64,000 bases of DNA from Haloterrigena sp. H1 (GTDB lineage: Archaea > Halobacteriota > Halobacteria > Halobacteriales > Natrialbaceae). Within the stretch, counting starts at the first letter, position 1. Every line of letters starts with the position of its first letter. The notes beneath the pieces are model-generated. The model was not told where the DNA came from, searched no databases, and saw only the letters and a list, made by a program, of their open reading frames with translations. A program made the position numbers and the translations under genes. The stretch spans positions 372,001 to 436,000 of the forward strand of contig NZ_SMZK01000001.1 of the NCBI RefSeq assembly GCF_005938085.1. Direction: 5' to 3'. Positions 58,392 to 64,000 of the stretch are shown one piece after another.

Positions 58392-60473
58392 ATGAGCAAC
58401 GACGAGTTTCCGACGGACGAACCCGCCGTCGTGACCTGCGGGTTGCCCTACGCCAACGGCGACCTGCACATCGGTCACCTGCGGGGGTACATCGGGGCGG
58501 ACGCGTTCAACCGCGCACTGCAGACGCTTGGCCAGGACTCGATCTACGTCTGCGGATCGGACATGCACGGCACGCCGGTCGCCGTCAACGCCGAACAGGA
58601 GGGCGTCGAGCCCGAAGACTTCGCACTCGAGTGGCACCACCAGTACGAGGAGACGTTCCCGCAGTTCAACGTCGACTTCGACAACTACGGCCACACCCAC
58701 GACGCGACCAACGTCGAGACGACCCAGGAGATCGTCCGCACGCTGGACAAGGAAGGCTACGTCTACGAGAAGGAGATTCAGGTCGCCTACGATCCCGACG
58801 CCGACCAGTACCTACCCGACCGCTACGTCGAGGGGACCTGTCCCTACTGTGGCGCAAAAGCCCGCGGCGACGAGTGTGACGAGGGCTGCCAGCGCCACTT
58901 AGAACCGGGCGAGGTCGAAGACCCGACGAGTACGATCACGGGCAACCCTGCGGAGTATCGCGAGCGAACCCACAAGTTCTTCGAGGTATCGGAGTTCGCC
59001 GACTTCCTCACCGACTTCTTGGACGACCTCGAGGGAACCTCGAACGCACGCAACCAGCCCCGTCAGTGGATCGAAGACGGTCTGCAAGACTGGTGTATCA
59101 CCCGCGACATGGACTGGGGGATTGACTACCCCGGCGAGGACGGTGACGATCTGGTCCTCTACGTCTGGGTCGACGCGCCGATCGAGTACATCTCGAGTAC
59201 GAAACAGTACGCCGAGCGCACCGACGATTTCGACTGGGAGCAGGTCTGGAAAGGTGACGGCGAGATCATGCACGTCATCGGCCGGGACATCATCCAGCAC
59301 CACACGATCTTCTGGCCGGCGATGCTCGAGGGCGCGGGCTACAACAAACCGCGCGGGATCGCCGCGACCGGATTCATCACGATCAACGGCAAGGGCCTCT
59401 CGACCAGCCGTAATCGGGCGATCTGGGCGAAGGAGTACCTCGATGAAGGGTTCCATCCCGACCTGCTGCGCTACTACCTGACGACCACCGGTGGGCTCCA
59501 GCAGGACGTCGACTTCTCGTGGGAGGCCTTCCAGGAGACGGTCAACGGCGAACTCGTCGGCACCGTGGGCAACTTCTGGTACCGCTCGCTGCTGTTTGCC
59601 TACCGCAACTACGAGGGCACCCCCGACGCGGACGTCTCCGCGGAGGTCGAAGAGCGCATCGAGGAGGCGATCGCCGACGTTCGCGAGCACGTCAATGACT
59701 ACTCCATGCGCGGGGTCGGCCAAGCCGCGACCCAGCTCGCCCAGTTCGGCAACGAGTACATCCAGCGCAACGAGCCCTGGAAGCTCACCGACGACGAGCC
59801 CGAGAAGGCCGCACAGGTCATCCGCGACTGCGTCCAGATCGCAAAGGCCGTCGCCGTCGTCCTCGAGCCGATCACGCCGGACAAGTCACAGGCCCTGTGG
59901 ACACAGATCGGTGAGGATGGCGATATCGCCGATGCCCACCTTGACGAGGCACTCGCGGCCCCACCGGCAACCTTCGAGGAACCCGGTGAACTCTTCGGGA
60001 AGATCGAAGACGAGCGCGTCGAGGAACTCACCGAAAAGCTCGAGGAACGCGTCGAAGCCGCCGCTGCCGACGAGGACGAAACCGAAAGCGACGACACCGA
60101 CGGGGACGAATCCGACGCTATGACAGCCACGGACGACCTCGAGCCGCTGCTCGAGGACCGGATCGGATTCGAGGACTTTCAGGAACTGGACATCCGCGTC
60201 GGCCGAATCGAGGAGGCCGAGGGCATCGAGGGAGCCGACGACCTCGCGCGACTCGAGGTCGACATCGGTTTCGAGACCCGACAGGTCGTCGCGGGGATCA
60301 AGCAACTGCACGACCTCGAGGAACTGCCGGGGACGCGGTGCGTGCTGCTCGCGAACATGGAACCCGCGGAACTGTTCGGCGTCGAATCTAATGGCATGAT
60401 TCTTGCGGCAGGCGACGAGGCGGACCTGCTGACGACTCACGGCGACGCCGCGCTCGGCGAGAAGATCCAGTAA
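58392..60473 (+). CDS. metG: Methionyl-tRNA synthetase with C-terminal tRNA-binding domain
   Basis: 693 residues from ATG 58392. Class I synthetase: CGLPYANGDLHIGHLRGYIG (about 16-35, HIGH motif), zinc site CPYCGAKARGDECDEGCQRH (about 149-168), the KMSKS-like INGKGLSTSRNRAIWAKEYL (about 331-350), and the anticodon-binding helical domain (about 380-560). After an acidic linker (ADEDETESDDTDGDESDAMT) comes an EMAPII/Trbp111-type OB domain (about 590-693; FQELDIRVGRIEEAEGIEGA, GFETRQVVAGIKQL). This fused form is normal in haloarchaea. The loop KGLSTS replaces KMSKS. Confidence 0.96.
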   Translation: MSNDEFPTDEPAVVTCGLPYANGDLHIGHLRGYIGADAFNRALQTLGQDSIYVCGSDMHGTPVAVNAEQEGVEPEDFALEWHHQYEETFPQFNVDFDNYGHTHDATNVETTQEIVRTLDKEGYVYEKEIQVAYDPDADQYLPDRYVEGTCPYCGAKARGDECDEGCQRHLEPGEVEDPTSTITGNPAEYRERTHKFFEVSEFADFLTDFLDDLEGTSNARNQPRQWIEDGLQDWCITRDMDWGIDYPGEDGDDLVLYVWVDAPIEYISSTKQYAERTDDFDWEQVWKGDGEIMHVIGRDIIQHHTIFWPAMLEGAGYNKPRGIAATGFITINGKGLSTSRNRAIWAKEYLDEGFHPDLLRYYLTTTGGLQQDVDFSWEAFQETVNGELVGTVGNFWYRSLLFAYRNYEGTPDADVSAEVEERIEEAIADVREHVNDYSMRGVGQAATQLAQFGNEYIQRNEPWKLTDDEPEKAAQVIRDCVQIAKAVAVVLEPITPDKSQALWTQIGEDGDIADAHLDEALAAPPATFEEPGELFGKIEDERVEELTEKLEERVEAAAADEDETESDDTDGDESDAMTATDDLEPLLEDRIGFEDFQELDIRVGRIEEAEGIEGADDLARLEVDIGFETRQVVAGIKQLHDLEELPGTRCVLLANMEPAELFGVESNGMILAAGDEADLLTTHGDAALGEKIQ

Positions 60474-60595
60474 CGACTGGCTATTCGTCAATTTTCACGG
60501 TGGTATAACTCGAACCCGAGGTTTTCTGGACCATCGGTTCGACCAACGTTTGCGCCAACGGACAGATATATGCGGGATGTTGTCATGGGTCAGTT

Positions 60596-61360
60596 GTGCA
60601 CCGAGGATTCGTTTCCCACCTCGCAGGGCGGCCGGTCCTGCGACGGGCGCTGATCCCGATCGGCTGTTTCGCCACGGTCGTCGTCGCCGGCATCGTCGGC
60701 TTCTCGGCTCTCGGCGGTGTCGGTCCCCTCGAAGCGACGTTCTGGCTGGTCGATCTGACGAGTATCGACCTGCACTTCCAGGAGCACGCCGGTCCCGAGC
60801 GAGCGACGAAAGCCTACGCCATCGCGGTGACGGCCGGCCTCGTCCTCTCGGGGCTGTGGATCGGCGAAACGGTCGTCACCGAGATGTTCGGGGGGCGGAT
60901 TCCAACGGAGGTATCACGAGCAACCATGCAACGACGAATCGACGACAGCGACGAGCACGTTATCGTTTGTGGATACGGCATGTTCGGACGAACGATCGCC
61001 GACCGGCTCGCCGAGGCGGGCCGAACGGTCGTCGTCATCGAGAGCGACGAGGACACCGCGGAACGCGTCCGAACGGACGGTCATCTCCTCGTCGAGGGCG
61101 ACGCCAGACAGGAACAGACGCTGCGAGCGGCGGGCGTCGAGCGGGCGACGAAACTCGTCGCCGCGATCGACGACTCGAACGTCAACATCCAGATCGCGGT
61201 CGTCAGCGGGACGGCGACCGATGCACCCGAAGTCCTCGTTCGCGTCGGCGAGGAGATGTACGAGTCGGTCGCGAAGGAAGCCGGTGCCGACGAAGTCATC
61301 ATCCCCGAAGTCGTCAGCGGCGAGCGCGTGACCCGGCTGCTCGAGCGACCGGCGGATTGA
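60596..61360 (+). CDS. TrkA-N protein with ion-channel-like helices but no K+ filter
   Basis: 254 residues from a GTG at 60596. Two membrane helices (VLRRALIPIGCFATVVVAGI, AYAIAVTAGLVLSGLWIGET, about 14-33 and 72-91) flank the pore-like region ATFWLVDLTSIDLHFQEHAG (about 48-67), which has no T-V-G-Y-G-D filter. The RCK domain follows: EHVIVCGYGMFGRTIADRLA (about 121-140) with the GxGxxG of NAD binding, then VEGDARQEQTLRAAGVERAT and EVIIPEVVSGERVTRLLERP. A regulator-like or non-selective member of the K+ channel/RCK family. Function inferred only. Confidence 0.82.
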   Translation: MHRGFVSHLAGRPVLRRALIPIGCFATVVVAGIVGFSALGGVGPLEATFWLVDLTSIDLHFQEHAGPERATKAYAIAVTAGLVLSGLWIGETVVTEMFGGRIPTEVSRATMQRRIDDSDEHVIVCGYGMFGRTIADRLAEAGRTVVVIESDEDTAERVRTDGHLLVEGDARQEQTLRAAGVERATKLVAAIDDSNVNIQIAVVSGTATDAPEVLVRVGEEMYESVAKEAGADEVIIPEVVSGERVTRLLERPAD

Positions 61361-61361
61361 A

Positions 61362-61649
61362 TCACACTTCGTCGACGACCTGGGAGAAGTCTTCGGTCGG
61401 GACGACCTCCATCGTCTCGCCCTCGAGACCGTGGCGGTGGAGCGTCAACGCCGATTTGAACGCTGCCTCGTCGTCGTCGGTCTCGAAGACGACGAGGAAG
61501 TCGAACCCGCCGAGGGCCGCATAGGAGTCGTGAAGTTTCGCGCCGTGCGCTTCGAACTCCGTTCTGATCTCGCCCCAGATCGAGGCGAGTTCCTGTGCGT
61601 TCTGGACGTCGCGGTCGTCGAGATTGACGAGCGTCGCGTAGGTTGGCAT
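61362..61649 (-). CDS. GYD domain protein
   Basis: 95 residues from ATG 61649. The GYD fold: MPTYATLVNLDDRDVQNAQE, EIRTEFEAHGAKLHDSYAAL, GGFDFLVVFETDDDEAAFKS (about 47-66) and the terminal EDFSQVVDEV. Single-domain protein with a conserved GxYD-like core (here GGFDF). Function unknown. It is convergent with the TrkA-N gene. Confidence 0.85.
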   Translation of the reverse strand: MPTYATLVNLDDRDVQNAQELASIWGEIRTEFEAHGAKLHDSYAALGGFDFLVVFETDDDEAAFKSALTLHRHGLEGETMEVVPTEDFSQVVDEV

Positions 61650-61783
61650 GTCGGGTCGGAGGGGCGATCCGCAAAAAACGGTTGGCGTGGCAGACGACGG
61701 GGCGCCGGTCGACGGGGCGAAGACAGCTACTCGAACGCGAGTAAGTGACCATCTTTTAGAGGGTGCTGGCGGTAGCTCTCGAT

Positions 61784-63541
61784 ATGAGAAACGCGAAGAT
61801 CGTCTGTACGCTAGGGCCAGCGTCGAACGACCGGGAGACGATCCGGGAACTCGCCGCGGCCGGAATGTCCGTCGCACGTCTGAACGCGAGCCACGGGACT
61901 CGCGAGGATCGCGCAGCACTGATCGATCACGTCCGCGCCGTCGACGAGGAGCGAGCCGAACCCGTCGCGGTCATGCTCGACACGAAGGGCCCGGAGATCC
62001 GGACCGCACCGCTGCCCGAGGGCGAGACGGTGACGCTCGAGACTGACTCCGAAATCCGGTTCGTCGACGGCGACGAGGCAACCCCGGAGACGGTCGGGCT
62101 CTCGCTGCCGATCGACGCCGTCGAGCCAGGCGACCGCGTCCTGCTCGATGATGGCTTGATCGAGACGACCGTCCTCGAGACCGACGCCGACGGGGTTCAC
62201 GCTCACGTCGACACCGGCGGCGAACTGGGCGGCCGCAAGGGGGTCAACGTCCCCGGCGTCGAACTCGACCTAGATGTCGTCACGGAGTCGGATCGGGCAG
62301 ACCTCGAGCTCGCAGCCGAGAAGGGCGTCGACTTCGTCGCGGCGAGTTTCGTCCGGGACGCCGAGGACGTCTACGAGGTCGGTGAGGTGCTCGAGGATCT
62401 GGGGGCGGACATCCCGATCATCGCGAAGATCGAACGCGCCGGCGCGGTCGAGAACATGGACGAAATCATCGACGCCGCCTACGGCGTGATGGTCGCACGC
62501 GGCGACCTCGGCGTCGAGTGCCCGATGGAGGACGTCCCGATGATCCAGAAACGGATCATCCGTACCTGCCGCGAGGCGGGACGCCCGGTTATTACGGCAA
62601 CAGAGATGCTCGACTCGATGGTCACGGCTCGCCGACCGACGCGCGCGGAAGCCTCGGACGTCGCCAACGCCGTCCTCGACGGCACCGACGGGGTCATGCT
62701 CTCGGCCGAGACCGCCGTCGGCGACCACCCCGTGGCCGTCGTCGGCGTGATGGACAGCATCGTCCGCCAGGTGGAAGAATCCAACGAGTACGCCGAGTTA
62801 CTCGAGCAGCGGGTTCCTGCCTCCGGCGAGGCGCGGACCGACGCCCTCGCGCGCTCGGCGCGCTTTCTGGCGCGGGACATCGACGCGGACGCCGTTGTGG
62901 CCGCGACCGAGTCCGGCTACACAGCGCTGAAGACGGCCAAGTACCGCCCCGGCGTCCCGGTCGTCGCCTCGACGCCAAGCCAGGCGGTGCGCCGCCAGCT
63001 CGCGCTGAGCTGGGGCGTGACGCCGCTGTACGCCGATGTCTCGGGGCAGGGGGCCGACGCCGTCGTCGAAAACGCCGTCCAAGCCGCCCTTGACGCCGGC
63101 GTTGCCGAAAGCGGTGATACCGTCGTCGTCCTCTGTGGGATGATGACCGAACTCGAGGGGGCGAACACGACGAACATGCTGAAAGTCCACGTCGCAGCCG
63201 ACACGCTGACGACCGGCCAGGTCGTCGTCGAGGGGCGGGCGACCGGCCCGGTCGTCCACCTGTCGGACGGCGATCTCTCGGCGGTGCCCGACGGGGCTAT
63301 CGTCGCACTGCCTGTTGACTTCGACGAGGAGTTTTCGGGCGAGACGAGCCGCCTTGGTGGCATCGTCAACGCCGAGCGGGGCATGACCGGCTATCCGGCG
63401 CTGGTTGCACGCGAACTGGGGATTCCGATGCTCAGCGATGCCGACGTCTCGGCACTGACGGACGGCGAACCGGTCACTCTCGACGCCGAACACGGCGTCG
63501 TCTACGGCGGCGACATCGGGGACCGACACGAGCGAGCCTGA
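61784..63541 (+). CDS. pyk: Pyruvate kinase with C-terminal PEP-utilizing swivel domain
   Basis: 585 residues from ATG 61784. Makes pyruvate and ATP from PEP. Seen: KIVCTLGPASNDRETIRELA (about 5-24), MLDTKGPEIRTAPL (about 64-77), AKIERAGAVENMDEIIDAA (catalytic Lys, about 215-233), GVMVARGDLGVECPMEDVPM (about 235-254), ITATEMLDSMVTARRPTRAE (about 269-288), and LSAETAVGDHPVAVVGVM. After the allosteric domain there is an added swivelling phosphohistidine-like domain (about 480-585: RATGPVVHLSDG, GMTGYPALVARELGIPMLSD), typical of haloarchaeal enzymes. Confidence 0.95.
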   Translation: MRNAKIVCTLGPASNDRETIRELAAAGMSVARLNASHGTREDRAALIDHVRAVDEERAEPVAVMLDTKGPEIRTAPLPEGETVTLETDSEIRFVDGDEATPETVGLSLPIDAVEPGDRVLLDDGLIETTVLETDADGVHAHVDTGGELGGRKGVNVPGVELDLDVVTESDRADLELAAEKGVDFVAASFVRDAEDVYEVGEVLEDLGADIPIIAKIERAGAVENMDEIIDAAYGVMVARGDLGVECPMEDVPMIQKRIIRTCREAGRPVITATEMLDSMVTARRPTRAEASDVANAVLDGTDGVMLSAETAVGDHPVAVVGVMDSIVRQVEESNEYAELLEQRVPASGEARTDALARSARFLARDIDADAVVAATESGYTALKTAKYRPGVPVVASTPSQAVRRQLALSWGVTPLYADVSGQGADAVVENAVQAALDAGVAESGDTVVVLCGMMTELEGANTTNMLKVHVAADTLTTGQVVVEGRATGPVVHLSDGDLSAVPDGAIVALPVDFDEEFSGETSRLGGIVNAERGMTGYPALVARELGIPMLSDADVSALTDGEPVTLDAEHGVVYGGDIGDRHERA

Positions 63542-63630
63542 TACTGTTGGCCACTACCGGTCCTCCCTGCGTTCACGTCGTCGGCAGGCCGGACCGCGGG
63601 TTTTTGACGCCCGGGCCAGTATAGCCGCGT

Positions 63631-63972
63631 ATGGCAAACGAGCCGTCCGGACCCGGCGACGACGCCGACGATCGATGGAGCGAGTCGTCGACGGCGAACC
63701 CGGACAGCGGACCGGCAGGCGACTCGAGCCCGCCCGATCGCGTCGAGCGAGCCGACGAGGACGATCGGATCCCGCTCGATCTCTCCGGTGCAGGCGACGA
63801 GGACGATGACACGACCGCGACCGTGACCGAGTCGGACGGGTATACACCCGAAGCCAGCTCGACGCCGATCGAACCCGGCGACCCGGACCTCGAGAACGCG
63901 TTGTTCGTCCTGCTAGGTGTGATCGCGATGGTGCTCGTCATCGCTCGACTCCTCATGCTCCCGCTTGGGTGA
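63631..63972 (+). CDS. Acidic protein with C-terminal membrane helix (DUF7312-type)
   Basis: 113 residues. A long, disordered acidic N-terminus (ANEPSGPGDDADDRWSESST, DEDDRIPLDLSGAGDEDDDT) ending in one hydrophobic helix LENALFVLLGVIAMVLVIAR (about 87-106). The layout matches a small haloarchaeal family I know as DUF7312. No function known. It is preceded by a CCGCGGGTTTTTGACG stretch. Confidence 0.7.
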   Translation: MANEPSGPGDDADDRWSESSTANPDSGPAGDSSPPDRVERADEDDRIPLDLSGAGDEDDDTTATVTESDGYTPEASSTPIEPGDPDLENALFVLLGVIAMVLVIARLLMLPLG

Positions 63973-64000
63973 ACTGTCGTCGGCTCGTCCCGAGATCGGA

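Overview
The window is high-GC chromosome from a haloarchaeon (class Halobacteria, probably Natrialbales such as Natrinema or Haloterrigena; genus is inference). The evidence is the very acidic proteins (Asp/Glu-rich, strong codon bias to GAC/GAG), archaeal TATA-type promoters close to start codons, haloarchaea-specific families (HalOD1, amphi-Trp/DUF1508, SAMP1, R15P isomerase), two archaeal-type enzymes (GatD, class I HMG-CoA reductase) and an Orc1/Cdc6 initiator. It holds about 70 genes, three tRNAs and no CRISPR or rRNA.

Layout. 0-14 kb: a GH15 glucoamylase-like fragment, nicotinamidase (pncA), the nadA-nadB-nadC quinolinate operon, a lipoate ligase-like protein, a gfo6-like sugar dehydrogenase, an MGMT-fold protein without the acceptor cysteine, a creatininase-family protein, an ABC exporter. 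14-19 kb: tRNA-Val, tRNA-Phe and tRNA-His, each with a copy of its own 3' end about 103-123 bp downstream, plus a Gln-rich protein and small zinc-ribbon proteins. 19-32 kb: hmgA, a frameshifted epimerase, an Nramp-like transporter, icd with a triplicated hairpin tail, map, a GAF-PAS-LOV histidine kinase, an archaeal MiaB-like methylthiotransferase. 33-45 kb: regulators, membrane proteins and a nucleoside-sugar catabolic group (nucleoside phosphorylase, PfkB kinase, ribose-1,5-bisphosphate isomerase, deoC), then nicotinate phosphoribosyltransferase and an HPP protein. 45.7-48.5 kb: a probable replication origin with orc1/cdc6, four copies of an 18-bp origin-box-like repeat, and an IS6-family element with a perfect 8-bp target duplication inserted in the origin. 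48.5-64 kb: K+ channel and RCK genes, SAMP1, an M48 protease, gatD, mfnA, metG, a TrkA-N protein, pyruvate kinase.

How genes work together. NAD is covered by both de novo (nadABC) and salvage (pncA, pncB) genes. Nucleoside phosphorylase, PfkB kinase and R15P isomerase fit the first three steps of the haloarchaeal non-carboxylating pentose bisphosphate pathway. The K+ genes at 48.5-52.5 kb form a divergent potassium module.

Most unusual: a dispersed family of about 82-85 bp palindromic elements (called R1 here, eight copies in 64 kb) with ATACGG/CCGTAT termini, seven of eight lying directly at gene 3' ends and often touching the stop codon; a second 86-bp MITE-like family with terminal inverted repeats (two clear copies); the origin cassette bracketed by inverted R1 copies; and the repeated tRNA-tail element.
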